A DNA stretch of 34,537 nt, taken from positions 1 to 34,537 of the forward strand of contig JAGWUF010000024.1 in assembly GCA_028868545.1 (NCBI GenBank), written 5' to 3'. Source of the stretch: Lysobacteraceae bacterium (lineage in GTDB: Bacteria; Pseudomonadota; Gammaproteobacteria; Xanthomonadales; Xanthomonadaceae). Shown piece after piece: positions 15,338 through 23,638 of this stretch. Each line of letters starts with the position of its first letter. The stretch's first letter is position 1. A model generated the notes under the pieces. The model was not told the origin of the DNA. It saw nothing but the letters and a program-made list of their open reading frames with translations, and did not search any database. Both the position numbers and the translations under genes were made by a program.

Positions 15338-15952
15338 ATGGCACTTGCACACGAGAAAATCGAAAAGAACGTCGGCCTGCTGGCCATCCTGGCCGCCATC
15401 GCCGTGTCCCTGGGCGGGTTGGCGGAAATCGTGCCGCTGATGTTCCAGGCCGAGGCCATCCAGCCGCTGCCGGGCGTCAAGCCCTATCCGGCGCTGGAAC
15501 TGGCCGGGCGCGACGTCTACATCCGCGAGGGCTGCTACAACTGCCATTCGCAGATGGTGCGCACGCTGCGCTTCGAAACCGAGCGCTACGGCCATTACTC
15601 GATGGCCGGCGAGTCCGTGTACGACCGCCCGTTCCAGTGGGGCAGCAAGCGCACCGGGCCGGACCTGGCCCGCGTGGGCGGCCGCTATTCCGATGACTGG
15701 CACCGCGTGCATTTGAACAACCCGCGCGACGTGGTTCCCGAGTCGAACATGCCGTCGTTCCCGTGGCTGGCCAAGAGCAAGGTCGACGGCCCCACCATCC
15801 AGTCGCACATGCAGGCACTGAAACGGCTGGGTGACCCCTACACCGACGCCGAGATCAAGGCCGCCCCGGCCGCCGTGGCCGGCAAGACCGAACTGGATGC
15901 CGTGGTGGCCTACCTGCAAGGCCTGGGCAAGCACGCACCGCGAGGGAGCTGA
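15338..15952 (+). CDS. ccoO: cbb3 oxidase monohaem cytochrome c subunit CcoO
   Basis: CcoO passes electrons from CcoP to CcoN. The 204-aa protein has one N-terminal membrane helix (about residues 11-36) and a periplasmic cytochrome c domain with haem motif CYNCH (66-70) and axial Met138 in [10 protein letters not shown]. The family block [16 protein letters not shown] follows the haem site. It starts ten bases after ccoN, with GAGGACGAG upstream, and is followed five bases later by ccoQ. Length is normal. Confidence 0.97.
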   Translation: MALAHEKIEKNVGLLAILAAIAVSLGGLAEIVPLMFQAEAIQPLPGVKPYPALELAGRDVYIREGCYNCHSQMVRTLRFETERYGHYSMAGESVYDRPFQWGSKRTGPDLARVGGRYSDDWHRVHLNNPRDVVPESNMPSFPWLAKSKVDGPTIQSHMQALKRLGDPYTDAEIKAAPAAVAGKTELDAVVAYLQGLGKHAPRGS

Positions 15953-15957
15953 ACGCA

Positions 15958-16131
15958 ATGATTTCCGGAATCGTGACCACCGTGCTGATGCTGTTGTTTA
16001 TCGCCGTCTGGATCTGGGCCTGGCAACCGCGTCTGCGGGCCGGCTTTGACGCCACCGCCCGCCTTGCCGTGGACGACACCATGCCCGAAGGCGAAGCCAT
16101 CGCCAGCACCGACTCGAGGACGCCCGCATGA
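15958..16131 (+). CDS. ccoQ: cbb3 oxidase small subunit CcoQ
   Basis: This short gene encodes 57 residues: one membrane helix (ISGIVTTVLMLLFIAVWIWAW) followed by a basic stretch and an acidic cytoplasmic tail. CcoQ stabilises the CcoNOP complex. The position between ccoO and ccoP, a GAGGGAGC ribosome site and the ATGA overlap with ccoP support it. The W-x-W-x-W end of the helix and the length are typical. Confidence 0.93.
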   Translation: MISGIVTTVLMLLFIAVWIWAWQPRLRAGFDATARLAVDDTMPEGEAIASTDSRTPA

Positions 16132-17063
16132 CCACCGCATGGAACTGGTACGTCATCATCCTTGTGCTGTTCAACCTGCTGGGCATCACCTGGCTGCTGT
16201 GGTGGACATCCAAGCGCCGCCCCGGCGATCCCAAGCCGGAGGAAACCAGCCACTACTGGGACGGCGACATCACCGAGTACAACAAGCCGATGCCGCGCTG
16301 GTGGATCAACGGCTTCTACATCGCCATCGTGTTCGCCTTCGGCTATCTGTTCTGGTACGGCGGCTTCGGCACCTACCAGGGCTTCGGGCACTGGAGTTCG
16401 AAGGGCGAGCACGATCAGGAAGCGGCGGTCGCCAACGCCCGGCTGGAAAAGACCTTCGCCCCGTACAAGGGCCAGGCCATCGACGTGCTGGCACGGAATC
16501 CGCAGGCATTGAAGCTTGGCAAGTCGATTTTCGCCAACACCTGCTCCACCTGCCATGGTTCGTCGGCGAAGGGCGCCATCGGTTATCCCAACCTGACCGA
16601 CCAGATCTGGCATTGGGGCGGCAGCCCCGACCAGATCCTGCACACCGTGCTGAACGGCCGTGAAGGTGTGATGCCGGCCTGGGGCAAGACGCTGGAAGGC
16701 ATGGGCGGGCCGGATGCGGTGGACTACGTGATCGCCTACGTCCGCACCCTCGGCGAAAAGGAAGGTGCCGCGCGCACCGACTTCGCCGCCGCGCGCGGCA
16801 AGACCCTGTATGAAGGCCTCTGCGTGGCCTGCCACGGCAAGGACGGCAAGGGTGACCAGAAGGTCGGCGCACCGGATCTGACCGACAGCTACTGGCTGTA
16901 CGGCGACAGCCGTGAGCAGTTGCACGAAACCATTGCCAACGGTCGCCACGGCGTGATGCCGGCTTGGGGTACAGTATTGGGCGATACGCGTTCGCGCCTG
17001 GTGGCCGCCTATGTCTGGTCGCTGTCGCACTCATCCCAACCCGGTACCGCAACGGCGCAATGA
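16128..17063 (+). CDS. ccoP: cbb3 oxidase dihaem cytochrome c subunit CcoP
   Basis: CcoP receives electrons from soluble cytochromes or the bc1 complex. The 311-aa protein has two N-terminal membrane helices (about 5-27 and 59-80), as in Pseudomonas-type CcoP, with SHYWDGDITEYNKPMPRWW between them. Two cytochrome c domains follow, with haem motifs CSTCH (139-143) and CVACH (232-236) and axial methionines in two G-V-M-P-A-W-G repeats. It overlaps ccoQ and the next small gene by ATGA on both sides. Confidence 0.97.
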   Translation: MTTAWNWYVIILVLFNLLGITWLLWWTSKRRPGDPKPEETSHYWDGDITEYNKPMPRWWINGFYIAIVFAFGYLFWYGGFGTYQGFGHWSSKGEHDQEAAVANARLEKTFAPYKGQAIDVLARNPQALKLGKSIFANTCSTCHGSSAKGAIGYPNLTDQIWHWGGSPDQILHTVLNGREGVMPAWGKTLEGMGGPDAVDYVIAYVRTLGEKEGAARTDFAAARGKTLYEGLCVACHGKDGKGDQKVGAPDLTDSYWLYGDSREQLHETIANGRHGVMPAWGTVLGDTRSRLVAAYVWSLSHSSQPGTATAQ

Positions 17064-17353
17064 CCGACTTCACCACTCCGAGCTTCGACCACCCGCCGCG
17101 CCCGATGGCGCAGCGGATTGGGGCCATTCTCTGGCCCAGTTTCTTCGCAGCCGGGGTGGCGACGATGGTGTTTTTCGCCTTCATCGACCCGTTGGAACTG
17201 CGGGACATGACGTTCCCGCAGCTGGATATCACCCGTGGCCTGGGTTACACCATCGGGTTCTTCACCTTCTGGCTGGCGACGGCGTCGTCCAGCCTCTTCA
17301 CCTGGATCCTGCTGCGGCCCGCCAGCCGCTTCAACGGACCCAAAATCAGGTAA
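17060..17353 (+). CDS. Unnamed 97-aa two-helix membrane protein in the cco locus
   Basis: I do not recognise a named family. The protein has a short polar N-terminus, a first hydrophobic helix (about residues 20-43, ILWPSFFAAGVATMVFFAF), a loop rich in L, E and D, and a second helix (about 62-86, GYTIGFFTFWLATASSSLF), ending in basic residues. Its ATG overlaps the ccoP stop (ATGA) and it ends eight bases before the ccoG start, so it is co-translated with the oxidase. That suggests a small accessory subunit or assembly factor, comparable in position though not in sequence to small cbb3 subunits such as CcoM. Coding is supported by operon packing and helix pattern only. Confidence 0.8.
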   Translation: MTDFTTPSFDHPPRPMAQRIGAILWPSFFAAGVATMVFFAFIDPLELRDMTFPQLDITRGLGYTIGFFTFWLATASSSLFTWILLRPASRFNGPKIR

Positions 17354-17360
17354 TACCACC

Positions 17361-18911
17361 GTGAGCAAACGCATCGACATCGACCTGCTGGATTCCGGCG
17401 GCGACTCCGTCTATGTGAGTGAACGCAAGGTCTATCCGCGCGATGTGTCCGGGCGCTTCGACCGCCTGCGCCGATTGGCGGTGTTCTGGCTGCTGGGCAT
17501 GTACTACGTGTTCCCGTGGTTGTCCTGGAACGGCCGGCAGGCGGTGTTGTTCGACCTGCCGGCGCGCAAGTTCCATGTCTGGGGGCTGACCTTCTGGCCG
17601 CAGGATTTCAGCCTGCTGGCGATGCTGCTGATGATCCTGGCCTTCACCCTGTTCTTCACCACCGCGCTGGCCGGCCGCCTGTGGTGCGGCTACGCCTGCC
17701 CGCAAACCGTGTGGACGGAGTGCTTCTTGTGGATGGAACGCTGGACCGAAGGCGACCGCGCCAAGCGGATGAAGCTGGACGCTGGCCCGTGGAACCGCGA
17801 GAAGGTGTTGCGCAAGGGCGGCAAGCACATCCTGTGGCTGGTCTTTGCGCTGTGGACCGGGTTCACCTTCGTCGGTTTCTTCACCCCCATCCACAGCCTG
17901 GCCGCACGTCTGCCGGCGCTGGACTGGAATGGCTGGGAAACCTTCTGGGTGTTGTTCTACTCGCTGGCCACCTGGGGCAATGCCGGCATCCTGCGCGAGC
18001 AGGTCTGCAAGTACATGTGCCCGTACGCGCGCTTCCAGAGCGCGATGTTCGACCGCGACACCCTGATCATCGCCTACGACCCGATGCGTGGCGAGCCGCG
18101 CGGGCCGCGCAAGAAGGGCCTGGCCAGCGTGCTGCAGCGTGCCCGCGGCCTGCTCGACATCGGTGCCGCCTACGACTACGTGTTCCGTGCCAGCAAGCAT
18201 CCCAGCGCCGCCGCCGCACGGCTGCAGGCGGCCGGCACGGTGATGCTGGAGGACGCCAATGTCGATGCCGCGCCGCTGCCGAAATTCGAAACCGAACAAC
18301 TGGGCGACTGCATCGACTGCACGATGTGCGTGCAGGTCTGCCCGGTCGGCATCGACATCCGCAACGGCCTGCAGTACGAATGCATCGCCTGCGGTGCCTG
18401 CATCGACGCCTGCGACGACGTGATGGACAAGATGGGGATGCCGCACGGGCTGATCCGCTACACCACCCAGCACGCGCTGGACGGCCAGGCCGTGCACGTG
18501 GTGCGCCCGCGCATCCTGGTCTACAGCCTGCTGCTGACTGCGCTGGTATCGGCCTGGGTGTGGGGCGTGTTCCACCGCAGCCCGCTGATCGCCGACGTGC
18601 TGCGCGACCGCAATGCGCTGTACCAGCAGCAAGGCGAGCACATCAGCAACGGCTACACCTTGAAGCTGGTGAACAAGACCGATGTCGAGCACAGCTACAA
18701 GGTGACCATCCAGATCCCCGACAAATCCGCGCTGGTGCTCAAGGGCAGCCCGCTGGAAGTGCGCGTTCCTGCCGGCCAGGTATTGGCGCAGGCGGTCGAA
18801 GTGGGCAGCGACAGCCCCGTCAAGGGCCGCCACGACCTGACTTTCGTGGTCGAGGCCAGCGACGGCAGCAGCAAGGCGCAAGTGGTCAGCACCTTCTTCG
18901 GGCCGATGTGA
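17361..18911 (+). CDS. ccoG: CcoG (FixG) cbb3 assembly cupric reductase
   Basis: CcoG is a membrane iron-sulphur protein that reduces Cu(II) for cbb3 assembly. The 516-aa product shows an N-terminal membrane part with CGYACPQTVWTECF (109-121) and CKYMCPYARFQ (216-226). Two 4Fe-4S motifs follow (C317, C320, C323, C327 and C341, C344, C347, C351), then a late helix and a C-terminal immunoglobulin-like domain. Between RGEPRGPRKKG (about 243-253) and the first ferredoxin cysteine there are about 60 residues, where most relatives I remember have about ten; the extra part is helical and Ala/Arg rich. The start is GTG at 17361 with only a weak ribosome site, since the longer frame upstream overlaps the previous gene. 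Confidence 0.94.
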   Translation: MSKRIDIDLLDSGGDSVYVSERKVYPRDVSGRFDRLRRLAVFWLLGMYYVFPWLSWNGRQAVLFDLPARKFHVWGLTFWPQDFSLLAMLLMILAFTLFFTTALAGRLWCGYACPQTVWTECFLWMERWTEGDRAKRMKLDAGPWNREKVLRKGGKHILWLVFALWTGFTFVGFFTPIHSLAARLPALDWNGWETFWVLFYSLATWGNAGILREQVCKYMCPYARFQSAMFDRDTLIIAYDPMRGEPRGPRKKGLASVLQRARGLLDIGAAYDYVFRASKHPSAAAARLQAAGTVMLEDANVDAAPLPKFETEQLGDCIDCTMCVQVCPVGIDIRNGLQYECIACGACIDACDDVMDKMGMPHGLIRYTTQHALDGQAVHVVRPRILVYSLLLTALVSAWVWGVFHRSPLIADVLRDRNALYQQQGEHISNGYTLKLVNKTDVEHSYKVTIQIPDKSALVLKGSPLEVRVPAGQVLAQAVEVGSDSPVKGRHDLTFVVEASDGSSKAQVVSTFFGPM

Positions 18912-18979
18912 ACCAACGCCCCCGATCATGATCCAACCCGTGCCCGCCACCCCGGGCCGGGATGCAAAAGGAACTCCGG

Positions 18980-19492
18980 ATGGAACAGAAAACCTCCCCG
19001 TGGCGCCAGCCCATCGTCTGGTTGATGGTGGTGTTGGTGGGTGCCGTGGTCATCGGCAGCGTCGTGATGTACGTGGTCGCCAACCAGGACGGCCCGATGG
19101 ACGTGGTGCCGGACAAGGTGCAGCGCACCGGCCAGGCCCAGCAGGCCGACATCGGCCCCGATGCGCGTGCCGCCGACATGAAGCTGGGTGCGATCGCGCG
19201 GATCGACGATGAGCACGGCTATGTGGAAGTGCTGCCGGTCAGCGGCGACTTCGACCACGGTGCGCCGCTGCAACTGAAGCTGCACCACCCCACCCGCGAA
19301 GCCGAGGACCAGACCCTGGTGCTGCCGCCGCATGAAACCGGCTGGCGACTGGACTCCAAACCGGCGATCGACCACGACTGGCTGCTGCAATTGCAACCGG
19401 CCAGCGGCGAGCAATGGCGTCTGCGCGGGCGGATGCCGAAGGGCCAGCTGGCCGCGCAACTGCGCCCGGCGGTGGACGACAGCCAGCCCTGA
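18980..19492 (+). CDS. ccoH: FixH/CcoH family cbb3 assembly protein
   Basis: The 170-aa protein has one N-terminal membrane helix (PIVWLMVVLVGAVVIGSVVMY) and a periplasmic domain rich in short beta strands, the FixH layout. FixH/CcoH helps cbb3 maturation and copper handling with CcoI. Two starts are possible. The ATG at 18980 has AAAGGAA about eight bases upstream, while the in-frame ATG at 18962 lacks a site, so I prefer the shorter form. It follows ccoG by 68 bases and precedes ccoI by five. Confidence 0.85.
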   Translation: MEQKTSPWRQPIVWLMVVLVGAVVIGSVVMYVVANQDGPMDVVPDKVQRTGQAQQADIGPDARAADMKLGAIARIDDEHGYVEVLPVSGDFDHGAPLQLKLHHPTREAEDQTLVLPPHETGWRLDSKPAIDHDWLLQLQPASGEQWRLRGRMPKGQLAAQLRPAVDDSQP

Positions 19493-19497
19493 CCGCC

Positions 19498-21873
19498 TTG
19501 GCCAACCCCGCCGCCGATGCCTGCCATCATTGCGGCGACGTGTTGCCGCCGGTGCCGCTGTGCGCGGACATCGACGGCCAGCCGCATCAATTCTGTTGCG
19601 AAGGTTGCGCGGCGGCCTCGCGCTGGATCATCGACGCCAACCTGCAAGACTATTACCGCCTGCGTGACCAACCCGCCGGGCGGGTGGATGCCGATGCGCC
19701 ATCGCTGGCGGCGTGGGATCGGGAAGAGTTGCTGGCCGGCCATGCCCGCGACGTCGACGGCGGCCGTGAAATCACCGTGCTCACCGACGGCATGCGCTGC
19801 GCCGCCTGCGCCTGGTTGATCGACCGCGCCCTGACCCGCGAAACCGGCGTGCTGGATTCCACCGCCAATGCCATCACCGGGCGCATCCGCATCCAGTGGG
19901 ATCCGGCACGCACGCCGCTGTCGAAGCCACTGACGCGGCTGGCCGCACTCGGCTACCGGCCCTATCTGGCCACCGGCGAAGCCCGCGAGGCCGCACGCCG
20001 GCGTGCGCGCAACCGCGACCTGCTGCGCATTGGCCTGGCCGGCATCGGCGCGATGCAGGCGATGATGTTCGCCGAGGCGCTGTATCTGGACACGCGCGGC
20101 CAGATGCCCTTGCCCACCCGCGATTTTTTCCGCTGGATCACCTTCATGGTGTCCACCCCGGTGGTGTTCTGGGCCGGCTGGCCGTTCATCGTCGGCGCCT
20201 GGAACGAACTGCGCGGCCGCCGGCTGGGCATGGACGTGCTGATCGCCGGCTCCACCCTGCTGGCGTGGGCGGTCAGCGTGGTGGAAACCGTGCGCGGCGG
20301 CCCGCATGTCTGGTACGACGCTGCGGTGATGTTCATCTTCCTGCTGCTGGTCGCACGCCAACTGGAGCAACGCGCCCGCAATATCGCCAGCGCCCAGGTG
20401 GATGCGCTGGCGCGGGCACGCCCGGCGTTCGTCACCCGCGAGCTGGCCGACGGTCAGCGCGAATCGGTGCCGATCGACGCGCTGGCCATCGATGACATCG
20501 TGCGTGTGGCGGTGGGCGAGCCGGTGCCGGCCGATGGCGTGCTGCTGGACGCCGACGCGCACTTCGAGGAATCCCTGCTCACCGGCGAAGCCACGCCGGT
20601 GGCCAAGCAGGCGGGCGATGCCGTGTTTGCCGGCACCGCCTGCCGCGAGCACGCCGCCCGCATCCGTGTGACCCACGTGGGGGCCGGCACCCGGTTGGCG
20701 GAGCTGGTGCGGTTGGTGGAAACCGCGCAAGCCCATCGCCCGGCGCTGGCATTGGGTGCCGAACGCATTGCCGGCTGGTTCGTGGCCGGGCTGCTGCTGG
20801 CTGCGGCGGCGGTGTATCTGTGGTGGCGCGTGCACGACCCGGCACGCGCCTTCGAGGTGACGCTGGCGCTGCTGGTCATCAGCTGCCCCTGCGCACTGTC
20901 GCTGGCGGTGCCGGCAGCGTTGGCGGCGGCACATGGCGCGCTGGCGAAACTGGGCGTGCTGTCGGTGCGGCCGGACGGGCTGGACCGGCTGGCCCGCGTC
21001 ACCGACGTGGTATTCGACAAGACCGGCACCCTCGGCGATGGCAAGCCGCAATTGCACGGCATCGACGCCTGCACCGGCATCGACGCCGACACTGCCCTGC
21101 GCGTCGCTGCCACACTGGAACGCGACAGCAGCCATCCGCTGGCCGCCGCGTTCGCGCACGTCACCGACGCGCCCGCCTCCGGAAATGTGCGCGCGGTGGC
21201 CGGACAGGGCGTGGAAGGCACGATCGATGGCGTCCGCTGGCGCATCGGCACTGCGCCGTTTGCCATCGAACGGGCGGATGATGGCGCGGTGTGGCTGGGC
21301 AATGACGCCGGTGCGCGTGCGCGCTTCACTTTCGCCGAGCGCGAGCGCCCGGATGCCGCGCAAACGGTAGCACGGCTGCGCGAACAGGGGCTGGCCCTGC
21401 ATCTGGCCAGCGGCGACGCCAATGCGCCGGTGGCGCGCTTCGCCAACGCGGTCGGCATTGCCGATGCGCATGCCCGACAGTCGCCGGAGGACAAGCTGGC
21501 GCTGGTGCACACGCTGCAACAACAGGGCCGGGTGGTGGCGATGGTGGGGGATGGCTTGAACGATGCACCGGTGCTGGCCGGTGCCGATGTCTCGCTGGCG
21601 ATCGGCGATGGTGCGGCACTGGCGCAACGCGCCGCCGACCTGGTGCTGGCCGGCAGCACGTTGGTCACCATCCCCGCCACCGTGGCCATCGCCCGCCGCA
21701 CGCGCCGCATCATCCGCCAGAACCTGGCCTGGGCACTGGGTTATAACCTGCTGGCCCTGCCCTTGGCCGCCACGGGCCACGTCACCCCGTGGCTGGCCGC
21801 GCTGGGCATGGCCCTCTCCTCATTGGCCGTGACCGCCAATGCCCTGCGATTGACGCGGATTCCCACCCGATGA
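19498..21873 (+). CDS. ccoI: CcoI (FixI) copper-exporting P1B-type ATPase
   Basis: CcoI pumps copper out of the cytoplasm to supply the CuB site of cbb3. The protein (791 aa from this start) begins with a small cysteine domain (C9-x2-C12 and FCCEGC at 32-37). A heavy-metal domain with MRCAACAW follows, then membrane helices, the actuator motif ESLLTGEA, the ion-path motif SCPCALS, the phosphorylation site DKTGT and the hinge GDGLNDAP. The SPC-flanked CPC and eight-helix plan are of the copper class. The start is uncertain: no ATG lies between the ccoH stop and the first domain, so I take TTG at 19498; an in-frame ATG at 19414 inside ccoH is the alternative. The end overlaps ccoS by ATGA. Confidence 0.92.
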   Translation: MANPAADACHHCGDVLPPVPLCADIDGQPHQFCCEGCAAASRWIIDANLQDYYRLRDQPAGRVDADAPSLAAWDREELLAGHARDVDGGREITVLTDGMRCAACAWLIDRALTRETGVLDSTANAITGRIRIQWDPARTPLSKPLTRLAALGYRPYLATGEAREAARRRARNRDLLRIGLAGIGAMQAMMFAEALYLDTRGQMPLPTRDFFRWITFMVSTPVVFWAGWPFIVGAWNELRGRRLGMDVLIAGSTLLAWAVSVVETVRGGPHVWYDAAVMFIFLLLVARQLEQRARNIASAQVDALARARPAFVTRELADGQRESVPIDALAIDDIVRVAVGEPVPADGVLLDADAHFEESLLTGEATPVAKQAGDAVFAGTACREHAARIRVTHVGAGTRLAELVRLVETAQAHRPALALGAERIAGWFVAGLLLAAAAVYLWWRVHDPARAFEVTLALLVISCPCALSLAVPAALAAAHGALAKLGVLSVRPDGLDRLARVTDVVFDKTGTLGDGKPQLHGIDACTGIDADTALRVAATLERDSSHPLAAAFAHVTDAPASGNVRAVAGQGVEGTIDGVRWRIGTAPFAIERADDGAVWLGNDAGARARFTFAERERPDAAQTVARLREQGLALHLASGDANAPVARFANAVGIADAHARQSPEDKLALVHTLQQQGRVVAMVGDGLNDAPVLAGADVSLAIGDGAALAQRAADLVLAGSTLVTIPATVAIARRTRRIIRQNLAWALGYNLLALPLAATGHVTPWLAALGMALSSLAVTANALRLTRIPTR

Positions 21874-22091
21874 ACATCCTGCTGTTCCTGATCCCCATCA
21901 GCCTGGTGATGATCGGCGTGGCCGCGCTGCTGTTCCGTTGGGCGGTCAAACATGGCCAGTTCGAAGACCTGGACACCCCCGCGCTGGACATCCTGCGCGA
22001 AGACCCGCCACCGCTGCGGGAGGCACCCCGCCCTGCAGTCGAGCAGGCCGCCGAACCCGCGACCGACACCAAGCCCGACCATGCCGGTTGA
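21870..22091 (+). CDS. ccoS: CcoS cbb3 oxidase maturation protein
   Basis: CcoS is a small protein needed for cofactor insertion into CcoN. The 73-aa product shows the family pattern: one N-terminal membrane helix (LFLIPISLVMIGVAALLFRWAV), then KHGQFEDLDTPALDIL, which matches the conserved G-Q-F-D-D-L-D-x-P segment. The tail is Pro/Glu/Ala rich. It overlaps ccoI by ATGA and the next gene by 11 bases. Confidence 0.94.
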   Translation: MNILLFLIPISLVMIGVAALLFRWAVKHGQFEDLDTPALDILREDPPPLREAPRPAVEQAAEPATDTKPDHAG

Positions 22092-22803
22092 TCTGCTCGT
22101 CCTCGGCGCCGCCCTGCTCACCGGCGTGCTGGGTGGCGCGCACTGCGTGGCGATGTGCGGCGGCATCGCCACCGGCTTTTCCACCCATTCGCGCGGCCTG
22201 TGGCCGGCACTGCAACCCAACCTGGGCCGGGTACTGGGCTATGTGCTGGCCGGCGCATTGGTCGGGGGTCTGGGCGGTGGCTTGCTGGGCCTGGCCCGGT
22301 TGCCGTGGCTGCCGCTGGCGATGCGCGCGGCGGTGGGCTTGGTGCTGATCCTCGCCGGCCTGCGTATGCTGGATCGCGGCAACAAACTGCCGCGCTTCTT
22401 CGGCGGCCCCGGCAACCGCCTGTGGCAGCTGCTGCGCCCGCTGCGACGCCGGCTGCTGCCCGCCAACACCGCCCCGCGCCGGTTGCTGCTGGGCATGCTG
22501 TGGGGCTGGATGCCCTGCGGTCTGTCCACCACCCTGCTGGCCGCCGCATGGCTGTCGGCCAGCACCGTGCATGGCGCGCTGACCATGGCCGCGTTCGGGC
22601 TGGGCACCTTGCCGGTGATGGTGTCGCTGACCTGGGCCGGGCAGCGCATCGGCCAGCGTTTGCAGCGCGGCGCCGTGCGCAATACCGCCGGCCTGCTGGT
22701 GATTGCCGCCGGTCTGCTGACCGTGGCCGCCCCGTGGCTGATGCAACTGCCGGCGATGCATGGCGTGCTGGCCGCGCTGGGCTGCCGCAGCCTGCCCGGC
22801 TGA
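22081..22803 (+). CDS. Sulfite exporter TauE/SafE-like (DsbD_2 type) membrane protein of the cbb3 locus
   Basis: The 240-aa protein has about six membrane helices. It opens with GVLGGAHCVAMCGGIATGF, the paired H-C and M-C-G-G motif of this group, and has LLGMLWGWMPCGLSTTLLAAAW in the middle with a second Pro-Cys. Relatives often close cbb3 loci and are thought to handle copper or thiol/redox transfer across the inner membrane; the sulfite-export label comes from distant kin and is probably wrong here. It starts 11 bases inside ccoS and ends the cco cluster. Confidence 0.85.
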   Translation: MPVDLLVLGAALLTGVLGGAHCVAMCGGIATGFSTHSRGLWPALQPNLGRVLGYVLAGALVGGLGGGLLGLARLPWLPLAMRAAVGLVLILAGLRMLDRGNKLPRFFGGPGNRLWQLLRPLRRRLLPANTAPRRLLLGMLWGWMPCGLSTTLLAAAWLSASTVHGALTMAAFGLGTLPVMVSLTWAGQRIGQRLQRGAVRNTAGLLVIAAGLLTVAAPWLMQLPAMHGVLAALGCRSLPG

Positions 22804-22834
22804 ACCGTGCGATGCGTCACCTGGACACGCCCGC

Positions 22835-22862
22835 TTGGCTGCCTGCAGCGGTGCCCTACAAT
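22835..22862 (+). promoter_or_regulatory. Predicted sigma70 promoter of the two-component genes
   Basis: TTGGCT at 22835-22840 and TACAAT at 22857-22862 are separated by 16 bases, a good -35/-10 pair. The start would fall near 22869, about 21 bases before the leader ORF. This gives the two-component pair its own promoter apart from the cco genes. Confidence 0.6.
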
Positions 22863-22889
22863 CGTGGCGAACTCGCCGGAGGACTCACG

Positions 22890-22934
22890 ATGCCTGTGCG
22901 AACTGCCCCGCCCGATCCGAGGAATGCCACGTGA
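22890..22934 (+). CDS. 14-codon leader ORF (MPVRTAPPDPRNAT) before the histidine kinase
   Basis: A strong GGAGGA site at 22878-22883 lies six bases before an ATG at 22890. The frame reads 14 codons and stops at 22932-22934, overlapping the kinase ATG (TGATG). The peptide contains A-P-P-D, a tripeptide context known to slow ribosomes that lack EF-P. It looks like a leader peptide coupling or gating translation of the kinase. That it is translated is inferred from the ribosome site and overlap. Confidence 0.6.
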   Translation: MPVRTAPPDPRNAT

Positions 22935-23638
22935 TGACGTGGCGGCGCTGGTGGAAAGCCAGCCCGGTGCAGGTGGCGGCCACCACCTCGGAGCTGGCCG
23001 CGCTGCAGCAACAGCTGGCGGTGGCGCAAGCGGTGGAAACCGAGCGCAGGCGCATCTATGACGACCTGCATGATGACGTCGGCAGCCGTCTGCTGAGCTT
23101 GCTGCACCGCGTGCCCGCCACCGAACAGCCGCTGGTGCGCGAGATCCTGCAGGATCTGCGTGCCATTCTCAGCCGCGAACGCAGCGTGGAAGGCAGCTTG
23201 CTGGAAGTGCTGGCCCAGCTGCGGGACGAAACCGAGCAACGCCTGCAAAGCCGCGACCTGCCGCTGGACTGGCAGCAACGTGACGGCCTGCCCGACCCGC
23301 CACTGAACCGCGCACAGACCATGCACCTGTTCCGGATCGGCCGCGAAGCGGTCACCAATGCGCTCAAGCATGCGGACGCAGGGCGGCTGCGGGTGGTGAT
23401 CGGCCAATCCGGGAACGACCTGATTTTCGAAGTCACCGATGACGGCCAGTTCGACCCCGCCCGCATCGGTGACGGGCGCGGCACCCGCAGCATGCGCAAT
23501 CGCGCGGACGAGCTGCAAGGGGCCATCCAGTGGCAGCAAGGCACGCTGGGCGGCACCAAGGTGCGCCTGAGCTTCCCACTCCCCCCCGCAGCAGCGGGAT
23601 GCCCGGCCGTCACCGACCGCGCCACCATCCCCCCATGA
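22934..23638 (+). CDS. Cytosolic NarX-type (HisKA_3) sensor histidine kinase without input domain
   Basis: The 234-aa protein lacks membrane helices and any recognisable sensory domain. It has a short basic Trp-rich N-terminus (MTWRRWWK), a coiled-coil (about 18-40), a HisKA_3 dimerisation helix with ERRRIYDDLHDDVG (phosphoacceptor H46), and an HATPase domain with REAVTNALKHA (N142), TDDGQFD (D169) and GRGTRSMRNRADEL. This is the layout of NarX/DegS-type kinases. The partner regulator follows with an ATGA overlap. The signal must come through the coiled-coil, the N-terminus, a partner protein or the leader ORF. GTG at 22931 is an alternative start. Its place after the cco genes hints at a respiratory or redox cue, unproven. 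Confidence 0.88.
   Translation: MTWRRWWKASPVQVAATTSELAALQQQLAVAQAVETERRRIYDDLHDDVGSRLLSLLHRVPATEQPLVREILQDLRAILSRERSVEGSLLEVLAQLRDETEQRLQSRDLPLDWQQRDGLPDPPLNRAQTMHLFRIGREAVTNALKHADAGRLRVVIGQSGNDLIFEVTDDGQFDPARIGDGRGTRSMRNRADELQGAIQWQQGTLGGTKVRLSFPLPPAAAGCPAVTDRATIPP

Noticed and set aside
19219-21780. Leftward open frame of 853 codons opposite ccoI
   Set aside because: It is His/Arg/Gln-rich shadow sequence opposite a complete P-type ATPase.
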